Below, piece after piece: positions 1-9,148 of a stretch of 64,000 nt of DNA. The stretch comes from Fusibacter tunisiensis (GTDB lineage: Bacteria > Bacillota > Clostridia > Peptostreptococcales > Acidaminobacteraceae): positions 62,001 to 126,000 of the forward strand of contig NZ_JAFBDT010000001.1 of assembly GCF_016908355.1 (NCBI RefSeq), read 5' to 3'. The position numbers were made by a program, and so were the translations under genes. Under the pieces are notes generated by a model that saw only the letters and a list, made by a program, of their open reading frames with translations, was not told the origin of the DNA and searched no databases. Position 1 is the first letter of the stretch; every line of letters starts with the position of its first letter.

Positions 1-719
1 CTTTTGTTTCTGCAGGCAATACGGGTGCGCTACTTGCTGGAGGGTTGTTCAAAGTTGGTCGAATTAAAGGCATAGACAGACCAGCGATATGTTCAGTTTA
101 TCCAACAATGGTGGGAACTTCTGTGCTGGTAGATGCAGGTGCAAACGCAGAGTGTAAAGTTCGAAATTTAGTAGAATTTGCGCAGATGGGAAGCGTTTAT
201 GCTGAAAAAATACTGGGTATTTCAAACCCAAAAGTTGGTCTGGCCAATATTGGTGCAGAAGAAACAAAAGGGACGCCTCTATACATTGAAACACATAGTC
301 AACTTAAAAATGAGGCTTTAAATTTTGTTGGAAATGTGGAAGGCAGGGATATTCCCAGTGGTTGTGTGGATGTAATTGTAGCCGATGGGTTTACTGGAAA
401 TATTATATTGAAGTTGACTGAAGGTGTCGCAATTCAATTGGTTAAGGGCCTTAAAACTGAAATTATGAAAAATACCATTGGCAAAATAGGTGGTCTTTTA
501 CTTAAAGGGAATTTAGGTGCTTTTAAGAAGCGGCTTGATTATACTGAGTATGGTGGCGCACCTCTACTTGGAATCAATGGATTAATTGTGAAAGCACATG
601 GCTCTTCTAATTCTAAGGCTTTTAAGAATGCCATTAAATATGCGGCAATAGGTGTTGAACAGGATCTGGTAGGTGGTATTCGCGAGAAGTTGCAAGTAAA
701 TCCTGAAGAAGACGTTTAA
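1..719 (+). CDS. plsX: Phosphate acyltransferase PlsX (5' truncated by window edge)
   Basis: PlsX makes acyl-phosphate from acyl-ACP for membrane phospholipid synthesis (PlsX/PlsY pathway, peripheral membrane). The reading frame is open from base 3 and ends with TAA at 717-719, giving about 238 visible codons. The family is usually about 330 residues, so roughly the first quarter to third lies upstream of the window. Family motifs seen are SAGNTGALLAGG at the very start, GNVEGRDIPSG and the DGFTGN block, with a Gly-rich APLLGINGLIVKAHG near the end. A TTG at 45 is an internal codon, not the start. The next gene is rnc; in many Firmicutes acpP (and fab genes) lies between them, but here there is only a terminator. 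Confidence 0.95.
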   Translation, partial: FVSAGNTGALLAGGLFKVGRIKGIDRPAICSVYPTMVGTSVLVDAGANAECKVRNLVEFAQMGSVYAEKILGISNPKVGLANIGAEETKGTPLYIETHSQLKNEALNFVGNVEGRDIPSGCVDVIVADGFTGNIILKLTEGVAIQLVKGLKTEIMKNTIGKIGGLLLKGNLGAFKKRLDYTEYGGAPLLGINGLIVKAHGSSNSKAFKNAIKYAAIGVEQDLVGGIREKLQVNPEEDV

Positions 720-746
720 GACCTGTATTTACAGGTCTTAATTTTT
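718..746 (+). terminator. Intrinsic terminator after plsX
   Basis: The sequence AAGACCTGT (718-726) pairs with ACAGGTCTT (731-739) around a 4-nt loop and is followed by AATTTTT. The left arm overlaps the TAA stop of plsX. It should end the plsX transcript before rnc. Confidence 0.8.
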
Positions 747-757
747 GCAACTGGTAA

Positions 758-786
758 TTGTTTTTTAAGGTATAAAATTATAAAAT
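758..786 (+). promoter_or_regulatory. Candidate sigma-A promoter for the rnc unit
   Basis: TTGTTT (758-763), 17 bp, TAAAAT (781-786), lying just after the plsX terminator. The match is moderate and the region is very AT-rich, so this is only a candidate. It would leave a leader of about 80 nt before rnc. Confidence 0.35.
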
Positions 787-870
787 ATAGAGTGCAAGGT
801 TGTTTAAATATGTTATTACAGATTGAAATGATATATTTAAAGATCCTTACAGGTTAAGGAGGTGAGTACG

Positions 871-1560
871 ATGGACAAAATTGAACAGGTATTGGGGTAT
901 TCTTTTAAGGATAAGTCTTATTTGAAATGGGCTTTAACGCATAGCTCTTATGCCAACGAGCACAAAAAAAGTGACATGAAAAACAATGAGCGTCTAGAAT
1001 TTTTGGGTGATTCTGTTTTGGGCTTGATTATAAGTGAGTATCTGTACACCCACTATCTGAAACAGGAAGAAGGTCAACTTACAAAGATGCGTGCAAAAAT
1101 TGTGTGTGAAGCATCTTTGGGAGAGGCGGCTAGAAACTTAGGGCTTGGCGAGGTTATGTTGTTTGGTAGAGGCGAGGAACTTACAGGAGGGCGTGATAGG
1201 ACCAGTATCTTATCAGATGCGTTTGAAGCCATTGTAGCAGCATTGTATTTAGATGGCGGTATAGAAGCCGCTCAAGTTTTTGTCCTGAGAGAATTAAGAG
1301 AAACAATTGAAAGTGCAGCTGTCGGGAAACTGTTTATGGACTATAAGACCAAACTCCAAGAAGTGATTCAAGTAAAAAAAGGAAATCGTATTCGGTATGA
1401 AATTTTTAAAGAGGAAGGACCTGACCACGCAAAATTATTTTATACACATGTGATATTAAATGACGATGTTATTGGAACTGGATCAGGGCGAAGCAAAAAA
1501 GAGTCGGAACAGGAAGCGGCCAAGGAAGGATTGAAAAGGTTGGGAAAAAATGGGCGTTAA
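871..1560 (+). CDS. rnc: Ribonuclease III
   Basis: RNase III cleaves double-stranded RNA, including rRNA precursors and structured mRNAs. The protein is 229 aa. The catalytic signature NERLEFLGDSVL is at residues 39-50, with a second acidic cluster DAFEAIVAALYLDGG further on. A C-terminal double-stranded RNA binding domain runs from about residue 155 to the end and closes with the typical SKKESEQEAAKEGL helix. The ATG at 871 is chosen over the in-frame GTG at 862 because the ribosome binding site AAGGAGG (856-862) sits 8 nt upstream of the ATG and would overlap the GTG. The 3' end overlaps the next gene by 11 nt. Confidence 0.96.
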   Translation: MDKIEQVLGYSFKDKSYLKWALTHSSYANEHKKSDMKNNERLEFLGDSVLGLIISEYLYTHYLKQEEGQLTKMRAKIVCEASLGEAARNLGLGEVMLFGRGEELTGGRDRTSILSDAFEAIVAALYLDGGIEAAQVFVLRELRETIESAAVGKLFMDYKTKLQEVIQVKKGNRIRYEIFKEEGPDHAKLFYTHVILNDDVIGTGSGRSKKESEQEAAKEGLKRLGKNGR

Positions 1561-2587
1561 ACAGTCAATTGTATCCATTTTCATATCGCATTATGGGTGT
1601 GGACATGCTTGCATTTTTTGTAACCAAAGAAAAATTACAGGTGTTGTTGAAATTCCAAAGGCAAATGCGTTGAAGGTTGAAATTGATCAGCAGTTGGAAA
1701 CCATTAAGTCTGACATCATTGAAATTGCATTTTTCGGCGGTAGTTTTACCGGTATTCCTGTAAAACAACAAATTGAATATCTGGAAATTGCACGCGACTA
1801 TAAGGTGCGTGGGAAATGTCACCGAATCCGGTTGTCTACACGACCGGATTATATTTCGCCCGAGATTGTCGAGCGATTGATGCAGTATCAAGTTGATTTG
1901 GTAGAACTAGGCTGTCAATCCTTTTCGAATGCTGTTTTGGCTGCGTCAAAAAGAGGCCATGATAAAAATGCAATTTATACTGCAATTGATATTTTGAAGC
2001 GCTACGACATAGACTTTGGAATTCAACTGATGGCAGGTCTTCCAGGGGATACAAAAACGATATTTATGCGTTCGGTAGAAGCCGCAATTGGGCTTAAGCC
2101 ACATACAGTGCGTTTGTATCCTGCTTTGGTGATTAAAGATACTGAAATGGAAGCCTTGTATTTAAATGGACTTTATCAACCGATAAACCTTGAAACTGCA
2201 ATTGATTGGTGTGCTTCTGCCTTAAGAAAATTCAGGCGTCAGGGGATCAATGTTATTCGTATTGGCCTCCAAAATACGGACCTGATTGAACTTGGGGCTG
2301 ATGTAGTGGCCGGTCCATTCCACCCTGCTTTTGGCGCTTTGGTGTACTCAAAAATTTTTAGAGATGCAATTGTAAAAGTTTTGACAGAATCATCGAATTT
2401 GATTGTTTGGGTTCATCCAAGTCAGATGTCATATGTAAATGGCCAGGGAAAATGTAATCTCCCCTTTTATCGTGACGTATTTAACACGTATAAGATTCAA
2501 ATTTTACAAGATAAAAATATACCAAAAGACCATTTGAAGATCGACACCGGTTGCGAGATCAGATGGACTTATGTTATGGATGAATAG
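1550..2587 (+). CDS. Radical SAM protein (Elp3/oxygen-independent family)
   Basis: This is a 345-aa radical SAM enzyme. The iron-sulfur cluster motif CxxxCxxC is seen as CGHACIFC at residues 17-24, followed by the Gly-rich SAM-binding segment FFGGSFTG near residue 62. The rest fits the half-barrel of Elp3-like radical SAM proteins, but there is no acetyltransferase domain, so it is shorter than true Elp3. In Clostridia this gene commonly sits between rnc and smc, as here; its substrate is not established to my knowledge. It overlaps rnc by 11 nt, suggesting translational coupling. A tRNA or cofactor-modifying role would be a guess. Confidence 0.85.
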   Translation: MGVKQSIVSIFISHYGCGHACIFCNQRKITGVVEIPKANALKVEIDQQLETIKSDIIEIAFFGGSFTGIPVKQQIEYLEIARDYKVRGKCHRIRLSTRPDYISPEIVERLMQYQVDLVELGCQSFSNAVLAASKRGHDKNAIYTAIDILKRYDIDFGIQLMAGLPGDTKTIFMRSVEAAIGLKPHTVRLYPALVIKDTEMEALYLNGLYQPINLETAIDWCASALRKFRRQGINVIRIGLQNTDLIELGADVVAGPFHPAFGALVYSKIFRDAIVKVLTESSNLIVWVHPSQMSYVNGQGKCNLPFYRDVFNTYKIQILQDKNIPKDHLKIDTGCEIRWTYVMDE

Positions 2588-2597
2588 AGGTGTTTCA

Positions 2598-5500
2598 TTG
2601 TATTTAAAACGCATAGAGATGAGAGGTTTTAAATCTTTCGCAGATAAAACTGTTATAGAATTTAAGCAAGGCGTCACTTGTGTCGTGGGTCCTAATGGAA
2701 GTGGCAAGAGTAATATAACAGATGCAGTCCGATGGGTTTTGGGGGAACAGCGTGTCAAGACGCTGAGAGGCTCAAAAATGGAAGATGTTATATTTAATGG
2801 AACCAAGCACCGAAAGTCTTTGGGGTTGGCTGAAGTTAAACTTGTTTTTGACAATTCCGAACAGTTTTTCCCATTGGAATACGAAGAGATTTCAGTTACA
2901 AGAAGGGTGCATCGGTCTGGAGAAAGTGAGTATCATATTAATCAAATGCCATGTAGACTTAAAGACATTCGAGAACTCTTTATGGACACTGGAATTGGAC
3001 GAGAAGGCTATTCAATTATTGGACAGGGCAGAATTGATGAAGTCTTGAGTAACAATAAAGATGAACGGCGTATGTTGTTTGAGGAAGCTGCTGGCATTGT
3101 TAAATATAAACATAGAAAACTTGAAACAGAGAAAAAACTGAAAAATACAAGTGAAAACTTACTGAGGATACAAGATATACTTTCCGAGATAGAAGATCGA
3201 GTTGCACCTTTAAAGGCTGAAAGTGAACGTGCAAAGCAATATTTAGAATTGTCGGAAGCTGTTCGGAGTATTGAATTAAAAGCATTTGCTGAAAAATATG
3301 ACTCTTGTGAACAGTCCATTTTAGCTTTGATAAATCAAAAAAATGAGGCAGATGACTTTTTAAAAGGGCTCGCTGAAAAAAAGGATATGCTTTCAAATCG
3401 TTACACTGAAAAGGATCAAATGCTTTATACACTAAATCAAAAAATTCGAGCCTATGAAGAACAGTTGCATGACACTTCCAATAGAGAAAGTAGAACTCTG
3501 GGAGAAAAGCAATTAATTGAAGAGAAAATCATAAATTTTGAAGCAAATATTAAGCGTTTGTATGAAGAAATTGGTGAAATAGAGAAGGACCAAGAAGAAA
3601 ATTTAAAAGAACGAGATGCGGTAACTCATAGTTTGGAACACATTTCACTGGAAAAAAAGCGTTTAGAAAATGAAATGGCTGAAATTTCTGCAGAGAAAGA
3701 ATCCCTTCAGTTTGCACTTTCAAGTTTAAAAACACAAAATGACAATGAGCGTCAAGAAGCTTTTGAAATTTTAAATAAGATAGAAATTTTAACGCGCGAA
3801 ATAGAGACACTGGCGCATTTTAAAAAACAGATTCAAAGTCGTATCACAGAAAGCAGTTTGGAACTTGAAAAATTGCAAAAACAAGTGACTGATTCTAATG
3901 ATTCTCATAGTTCCAATCAAGAGCAATTGGATCAAATTCAGCATGCGATTGACCATTTAAATCAAGAACTTTCAGAAAAACTAAAAAGTTTGAAGTATTA
4001 TAAAGAAACATATGATGCAAAAAATCAAATTCTGGAAAACCAATCCTTAAACCAGTCTAAAATTCAAACGGAAAAGCAACTTTTAGAGACGATGGAAGAA
4101 GAATTTGAAGGTTACGATAAAGGCGTTCGTGAAATCCTTACAAAATTGCCCAACCAAGATGGGATTCATGGAATTGTTGCAACTTTAATTGAGGTCCCTG
4201 AACGCTATGAAACAGCAGTTGAAATTGCTTTAGGACGTGCGATACAGAATATCGTTTGTGAAGAGGTTTCAGATGCAAAAAGATCAATTGACTTTTTAAG
4301 AAAGCATAATATTGGACGGGTTACTTTTTTGCCTCTTGAAAATTTATCAGAGAGAGAGCCCAATCGTGATGCGCCAGAATCTGTTCGTAAAATGCCGGGC
4401 TATATTGGTTTAGGATGTGACCTTGTAAAAGTGGATGCCCTTTATAGGCCAATGGTTGAACACTTGCTTGGGAGAGTCATTTTTGTGGATACTTTTGAAC
4501 ACGCATCTGATATGCTTAAAGTAAAAAAAATGAAGTTTAAATTGATTACTTTAAAGGGCGATGTTCTTGTGCCTGGCGGACATATTACGGGAGGTGCCTT
4601 CAAGTCTAGGGCCCACAACATGTTAGGCCGTAAACGGCGGATATCTGAACTTTCAAAAATGCTTGAACAATTGGCGCTTGATATTGATCACATCAAAAAG
4701 GATCAAAATCAGCTGGTCATACTTAAAACTGAAGATGAAGTGCGGGTAAAAGCCATTAGAGAACAATTGGATGCGTTAAGGATGGATGGGTTGAAAATTC
4801 AAAACCAAATTGACAACCAAAATCAATGGCGGCAGTCAGTTGAGGCTCAGATACTTAAGGTTAAGCGTGATATAGAATCCCTTGAGGATGAAGTAATTGA
4901 TTCAGATGCACAGACTTCAGAGAAACAAAAACAAATAATTGAGCTTGAAAATCGTTCTAAAGCCCTTGAGACAACATTGGTTGAAGAAAATCAAACTATT
5001 GAAACACAGGAAGGATCACTTCAAAAGCTGCTTGATAAATTGACCAAATATAAAATTGATCTAGCGTCAATAGATCAAAATATGGCTTTTAAAATCAGAG
5101 AAAGAGCTCGAGTGGAAGACGACCTTAAAACAATTGTTCAAAAGTTGACTTTGAGAAATTCTCAACGCTCAACCTACGAAGACAGTAAAGGGGCTATGGC
5201 CAATCAAGTGGTTAAAATAGTCGAAACAATTGAATCTATCCAGCGAGAAAGTCATAAAATCAAATCAGATATTGACCTTTTAATTCAGGAAAAGAAGGCG
5301 TGTTCTGCTCGTGTAACTGAATTAACACGTGAACTGACTGCGGTGTCAAGTGAGCAAGATGATGTTAAAGATAAGTTGCACAAAATTGATGTACGCATGG
5401 CAAAATTGGAAGTGGAAAAAGATGTTGTTGTATCCGAACTTTGGGATAAGTATGAAATGTCTATCGCAGAAGCAATGCAGGTTGAACACAACCATCCGGC

Positions 5501-6152
5501 ATCAGAAGTAAAGCAACTAAAGCAGGCACTGAAATTGTTGGGAACAGTTAATCTCAATGCAATTAAAGAATATGAAGAAGTTTCTGAAAGATATGAATTT
5601 TTAACAGAACAACGGGCGGACCTAACAGAAGCGATTCAACAGTTGGAGAAAATTATTCGGGATTTGGACCGTAAAATGATACAGCTTTTCAAAACAAATT
5701 TTGAATGGATTGCCACGCATTTCAAGGATACTTTTTCTGCGCTTTTTAACGGCGGGATGGCAGAACTTGTTTTGACGGATTACGATGACTTGTTGAATTG
5801 TGACATTGAAATTATTGCACAGCCACCTGGTAAAAAACTTCAAAGTATAAATTTGTTGTCAGGTGGAGAAAAAGCTTTGACTGCTATTGCACTTTTGTTT
5901 GCAATTCTTAAAACAAAGCCATCTCCTTTCTGTATTTTAGATGAGATTGAAGCTGCGCTGGATGATGTAAATGTGTATAGGTTTGCAGCTTTTATTGGAG
6001 AGTATGCAAGACAATCTCAATTTGTAGTTATTACGCATAGAAAAGGCACTATGGAAATTGCAGACACCTTATATGGGGTGACAATGGAAGAGTATGGCAT
6101 CTCGAAAGTTTTATCTGTACGCTTAGAAGATGTTGAAGAAAAGTTTATGTAG
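2598..6152 (+). CDS. smc: Chromosome segregation ATPase SMC
   Basis: SMC is the condensin subunit that compacts and resolves replicated origins. The protein is 1184 aa, the normal size. The Walker A motif GPNGSGKS is at residues 31-38. Two long coiled-coil arms flank a hinge (about residues 500-660, including DGIHGIVATLIEVPERYETA and PGGHITGGAF). The ABC signature LLSGGEKA is at about residue 1086, followed by Walker B CILDEIEAALDD. The start is placed at the TTG at 2598 (protein begins MYLKRIEMRGFKSF), with AGAGGTG 5 nt upstream; the upstream in-frame start at 2571 would add 9 non-conserved residues inside the radical SAM gene. The kleisin partners ScpA/ScpB are not in this window. Confidence 0.96.
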   Translation: MYLKRIEMRGFKSFADKTVIEFKQGVTCVVGPNGSGKSNITDAVRWVLGEQRVKTLRGSKMEDVIFNGTKHRKSLGLAEVKLVFDNSEQFFPLEYEEISVTRRVHRSGESEYHINQMPCRLKDIRELFMDTGIGREGYSIIGQGRIDEVLSNNKDERRMLFEEAAGIVKYKHRKLETEKKLKNTSENLLRIQDILSEIEDRVAPLKAESERAKQYLELSEAVRSIELKAFAEKYDSCEQSILALINQKNEADDFLKGLAEKKDMLSNRYTEKDQMLYTLNQKIRAYEEQLHDTSNRESRTLGEKQLIEEKIINFEANIKRLYEEIGEIEKDQEENLKERDAVTHSLEHISLEKKRLENEMAEISAEKESLQFALSSLKTQNDNERQEAFEILNKIEILTREIETLAHFKKQIQSRITESSLELEKLQKQVTDSNDSHSSNQEQLDQIQHAIDHLNQELSEKLKSLKYYKETYDAKNQILENQSLNQSKIQTEKQLLETMEEEFEGYDKGVREILTKLPNQDGIHGIVATLIEVPERYETAVEIALGRAIQNIVCEEVSDAKRSIDFLRKHNIGRVTFLPLENLSEREPNRDAPESVRKMPGYIGLGCDLVKVDALYRPMVEHLLGRVIFVDTFEHASDMLKVKKMKFKLITLKGDVLVPGGHITGGAFKSRAHNMLGRKRRISELSKMLEQLALDIDHIKKDQNQLVILKTEDEVRVKAIREQLDALRMDGLKIQNQIDNQNQWRQSVEAQILKVKRDIESLEDEVIDSDAQTSEKQKQIIELENRSKALETTLVEENQTIETQEGSLQKLLDKLTKYKIDLASIDQNMAFKIRERARVEDDLKTIVQKLTLRNSQRSTYEDSKGAMANQVVKIVETIESIQRESHKIKSDIDLLIQEKKACSARVTELTRELTAVSSEQDDVKDKLHKIDVRMAKLEVEKDVVVSELWDKYEMSIAEAMQVEHNHPASEVKQLKQALKLLGTVNLNAIKEYEEVSERYEFLTEQRADLTEAIQQLEKIIRDLDRKMIQLFKTNFEWIATHFKDTFSALFNGGMAELVLTDYDDLLNCDIEIIAQPPGKKLQSINLLSGGEKALTAIALLFAILKTKPSPFCILDEIEAALDDVNVYRFAAFIGEYARQSQFVVITHRKGTMEIADTLYGVTMEEYGISKVLSVRLEDVEEKFM

Positions 6153-6160
6153 GAGGTTAT

Positions 6161-7078
6161 ATGGCACTGTCATTATTTTCAAAATTAAAAGAGGGGTTAG
6201 ATAAGACCCGCAAAGGCATAACCGATAAAATTGATGACTTGTTTAATAGTTATGGTGAAATTGACGATAAGCTGTTTGATGAATTGGAAGAGATTTTAAT
6301 TACTGCTGATGTTGGAATGCAAACAACAATGACTTTAATTGACCTTTTAAAAGCAGAACTTAAAGTTCGTAAAGTTAAAGATGTACATGAGGTTAAGACT
6401 GTTTTTAAAGATGTTGTGGAAAAAATGCTGACTGAAAAGGACAATAAACCCTTTTCAATTGAAAAAACCCCTACAATAATAATGGTAATTGGGGTTAACG
6501 GTGTTGGAAAGACAACATCTATTGGTAAAATTGCTCAGAAGTTGAAAGATGATGGGAACCGGGTTATGATTGCTGCTGGAGATACTTTTAGAGCTGCTGC
6601 AATCGAGCAACTAAAGGTATGGGGCGACCGCACGGGTGTTCCTGTTGTTCATCAAAGTGAAGGCTCAGATCCTGCTGCTGTTGTTTTTGATGCGATTCAA
6701 TCTGCAAAAGCGCGGAAGGTAGATGTGCTGATTTGTGATACTGCAGGAAGATTGCACAATAAAGTGAATTTAATGAATGAACTTGCAAAGGTATTTCGAG
6801 TTATTGAAAGGGAATATCCAGAAGCTGAAAAGGAAGTTCTTCTGGTTTTGGATGCGACTACAGGACAAAATGCGATTCAGCAAGCAAAAGTTTTTAATGA
6901 AGCTGCTCAAATAACGGGTATCGTGCTTACCAAATTAGACGGAACGGCTAAAGGTGGTGTGGTATTGGCCATTGATTCAGAACTGGATATTCCAGTAAAA
7001 CTCATTGGTGTGGGTGAAAAAGTAGAAGATTTACAACTTTTTGATGCCCATGATTTTGTGGAAGCTTTATTCAATTAG
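6161..7078 (+). CDS. ftsY: Signal recognition particle receptor FtsY
   Basis: FtsY is the membrane-associated GTPase that docks SRP-ribosome complexes at the SecYEG translocon. The protein is 305 aa. It has a helical N domain, then the NG GTPase core: P-loop GVNGVGKTT (residues 111-119), the DTFRAAA insertion-box segment, DTAGR and TKLDGTAKGG. The long acidic A domain of proteobacterial FtsY is absent, as usual in Firmicutes. The gene starts 9 nt after smc behind GGAGG, so both are probably cotranscribed. Its partner ffh follows after ylxM. Confidence 0.97.
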   Translation: MALSLFSKLKEGLDKTRKGITDKIDDLFNSYGEIDDKLFDELEEILITADVGMQTTMTLIDLLKAELKVRKVKDVHEVKTVFKDVVEKMLTEKDNKPFSIEKTPTIIMVIGVNGVGKTTSIGKIAQKLKDDGNRVMIAAGDTFRAAAIEQLKVWGDRTGVPVVHQSEGSDPAAVVFDAIQSAKARKVDVLICDTAGRLHNKVNLMNELAKVFRVIEREYPEAEKEVLLVLDATTGQNAIQQAKVFNEAAQITGIVLTKLDGTAKGGVVLAIDSELDIPVKLIGVGEKVEDLQLFDAHDFVEALFN

Positions 7079-7097
7079 ATATGTAAAGTAAAAATGC

Positions 7098-7126
7098 TTG
7101 ACACAGTTGCTAATTTGTTTTATAAT
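7098..7126 (+). promoter_or_regulatory. Consensus sigma-A promoter before ylxM-ffh
   Basis: Perfect hexamers TTGACA (7098-7103) and TATAAT (7121-7126) are separated by 17 bp. The expected transcription start is near 7133, only about 7 nt before the ylxM ATG at 7140 and within the GAGG ribosome binding site at 7131-7134. Transcripts from this promoter would be nearly leaderless for ylxM. Confidence 0.8.
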
Positions 7127-7139
7127 TTGTGAGGTAATC

Positions 7140-7481
7140 ATGTTTGAAAAAAAATTAAGACTCGATGCACTATATGATTTTTATGGAAAAATGTTGACGG
7201 AAAAACAGAATGAAATTATGCAATACTATTGTATAATGGATTATTCACTCGGCGAGATTTCAGAACTTTTGGGCATCAGTCGTCAAGCTGTTCATGACAC
7301 GATTAAACGCACGGAAAAAATTTTAGAGAATTACGAAGAGCACTTGTCTCTATATAGAAGATTTTCTGAAAAGCAGGAACGATTTGAACAATTAAATGCA
7401 CTTGTTGAAGCTTATGAAAAAGATTTTGACAAAAAAATTTTTGAAAGCATAAAGACATTGATAAAACTTGAAATAGATTAG
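7140..7481 (+). CDS. ylxM: YlxM-family helix-turn-helix protein
   Basis: YlxM (p13/UPF0122 family) is a small protein encoded beside ffh in Firmicutes and implicated in SRP function. The 113-aa product has a clear helix-turn-helix segment at about residues 31-55 (SLGEISELLGISRQAVHDTI), like a sigma-70 region 4 fold, and a charged C-terminal helix. The start is set at the ATG at 7140 (MFEKKLRLDAL); the longer frame from TTG 7098 would begin inside the -35 box of the promoter and adds hydrophobic residues not expected in the family. It lies 16 nt beyond that promoter's -10 box and 22 nt before ffh. Confidence 0.9.
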   Translation: MFEKKLRLDALYDFYGKMLTEKQNEIMQYYCIMDYSLGEISELLGISRQAVHDTIKRTEKILENYEEHLSLYRRFSEKQERFEQLNALVEAYEKDFDKKIFESIKTLIKLEID

Positions 7482-7503
7482 GGAACATTAATGGAGGTTG
7501 CCG

Positions 7504-8844
7504 GTGGTATTTGAAAGTTTAGCCGAAAAGCTTCAAGGGGCATTTAGCCAACTTCGAGGTAAGGGTAAATTATCTGAAAAAGACGTAAAAGTGGCCATGC
7601 GAGAAGTTAAACTTGCACTTCTCGAAGCAGACGTTAATTTTAAAGTTGTTAAAGATTTTATTAATAAAGTTACGGAGCGTGCTATTGGCGAATCCGTACT
7701 ACAAAGTTTAACACCTGGTCAACAAGTTATCAAAATTGTTAATGAAGAGTTGACAGCTTTGATGGGGACTGAACAGGTTAAAATTGAATTTGCATCATCG
7801 CCACCAACCATTTTGATGATGGCAGGATTGCAAGGTGCTGGTAAAACCACAACGTGTGGTAAACTGGGACATATTTTGAAAAAAAATGGCAAGAGACCAT
7901 TACTTGTTGCTTGTGATATTTATAGACCTGCAGCAATTAAACAATTGCAAGTTGTAGGTGAAAAGGTAGATGTTCCTGTTTTTACTATGGGAGACCAAGT
8001 GAGCCCAGTCGAAATTGCCAAAAGTGCTGTGGCACATGCAATAAAGTACAACAACGATGTTGTGATTTTAGATACAGCAGGTAGATTGCATATTGATGAA
8101 GCTTTGATGGAAGAATTAAAGAAAATCAAAGAGGCTGTCAACCCCAAAGAAATATTACTTGTTTTAGATGCCATGACTGGTCAAGATGCGGTTAATGTCG
8201 CAGAACATTTTAACAGTCAATTGGAAATTAATGGTGTTATCCTGTCGAAACTTGATGGTGATACAAGAGGTGGTGCAGCACTTTCTGTACGTGCAGTTAC
8301 GGGTAAACCGATTAAATATGCTTGTGTTGGTGAAAAACTGACAGATATTGAAGAATTTTTTCCAGACCGAATGGCATCTAGAATTCTTGGGATGGGTGAT
8401 GTATTATCTCTTATTGAGAAAGCCCAAGAAAATTTCGACGAAGAAAAAGCAAAAAAACTTGAAAATAAAATGAAGACAATGACATTTGATCTAGAAGATT
8501 TTTTAGATCAATTGGAACAACTACAAAACATGGGCCCTATTGGTGATTTACTTGGCATGATGCCGGGAATGAACAACAAAGCATTAAAAGGCTTAGAAGT
8601 AAATGATAAAGATTTGGCCCGTACAAAAGCAATTATCCAGTCTATGACCCTTTTGGAAAGAAAAGATCCAGATATTATCAATGCCAGTCGGAAAAGACGT
8701 ATTGCTTCAGGAAGTGGTGTTCATGTTTCAGAGGTCAATCGTCTGCTCAAACAGTTTGAACAATCTAAAAAAATGATGAAACAGTTTGGTCAAATGGATA
8801 AAAAAATGAAAAAAGGTAAGGGATTAAAGTTTCCTTTCTTTTAA
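7504..8844 (+). CDS. ffh: Signal recognition particle GTPase Ffh (SRP54)
   Basis: Ffh binds signal peptides and SRP RNA and delivers nascent membrane or secreted proteins to FtsY. The protein is 446 aa. The N domain is followed by the GTPase core with GLQGAGKTT at residues 108-116, DTAGR and SKLDGDTRGG. The Met-rich M domain carries the RNA-binding element RIASGSGVHVSEVN near the C terminus. The GTG at 7504 is preferred (MVFESLAEKLQ) because GGAGG at 7493-7497 is 6 nt upstream; a TTG two codons earlier would be too close. It is followed 31 nt later by rpsP. Confidence 0.97.
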   Translation: MVFESLAEKLQGAFSQLRGKGKLSEKDVKVAMREVKLALLEADVNFKVVKDFINKVTERAIGESVLQSLTPGQQVIKIVNEELTALMGTEQVKIEFASSPPTILMMAGLQGAGKTTTCGKLGHILKKNGKRPLLVACDIYRPAAIKQLQVVGEKVDVPVFTMGDQVSPVEIAKSAVAHAIKYNNDVVILDTAGRLHIDEALMEELKKIKEAVNPKEILLVLDAMTGQDAVNVAEHFNSQLEINGVILSKLDGDTRGGAALSVRAVTGKPIKYACVGEKLTDIEEFFPDRMASRILGMGDVLSLIEKAQENFDEEKAKKLENKMKTMTFDLEDFLDQLEQLQNMGPIGDLLGMMPGMNNKALKGLEVNDKDLARTKAIIQSMTLLERKDPDIINASRKRRIASGSGVHVSEVNRLLKQFEQSKKMMKQFGQMDKKMKKGKGLKFPFF

Positions 8845-8875
8845 TAAATTGAAAAATCACTAAGGAGGTGAAAAA

Positions 8876-9127
8876 ATGGCAGTTAAAATCAGAATGACAA
8901 GAATGGGTTCTAAGAAAAAACCTTTCTATAGAGTTGTAGTTGCAGATTCAAGATCACCAAGAGATGGTCGTTTTATCGAGCAAATTGGTTACTATAACCC
9001 AGTTGGAGAAGGTGAGCAAGTAAAACTTGATGTTGAAAAAGCTAACAAATGGCTCGCTAATGGCGCACAACCTACAGACACTGTAAAAGCGCTTTTTAAG
9101 AAACACGGCGTTTATGAAACCAAGTAA
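8876..9127 (+). CDS. rpsP: 30S ribosomal protein S16
   Basis: S16 is a small 30S-subunit assembly protein. The 83-aa product opens with [19 protein letters not shown] and contains [16 protein letters not shown], both diagnostic of S16. A strong AAGGAGGTG ribosome binding site lies 7 nt before the ATG. It sits in the classical ffh-rpsP-khpA-rimM-trmD-rplS order; no separate promoter is visible in the 31-nt gap after ffh, so it is probably expressed with ffh. Confidence 0.98.
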   Translation: MAVKIRMTRMGSKKKPFYRVVVADSRSPRDGRFIEQIGYYNPVGEGEQVKLDVEKANKWLANGAQPTDTVKALFKKHGVYETK

Positions 9128-9148
9128 CAATCAGACAGAGGTGATACA

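Noticed and set aside
2163-2186. TAAA and ACCGATAA inside the radical SAM gene
   Set aside because: Spacing is only 12 bp, too short for the sigma-28 class.
7360-7374. CodY-box-like sequence in ylxM
   Set aside because: Only 12 of 15 matches, mismatches clustered at one end, within coding DNA of an AT-rich genome; chance is likely.
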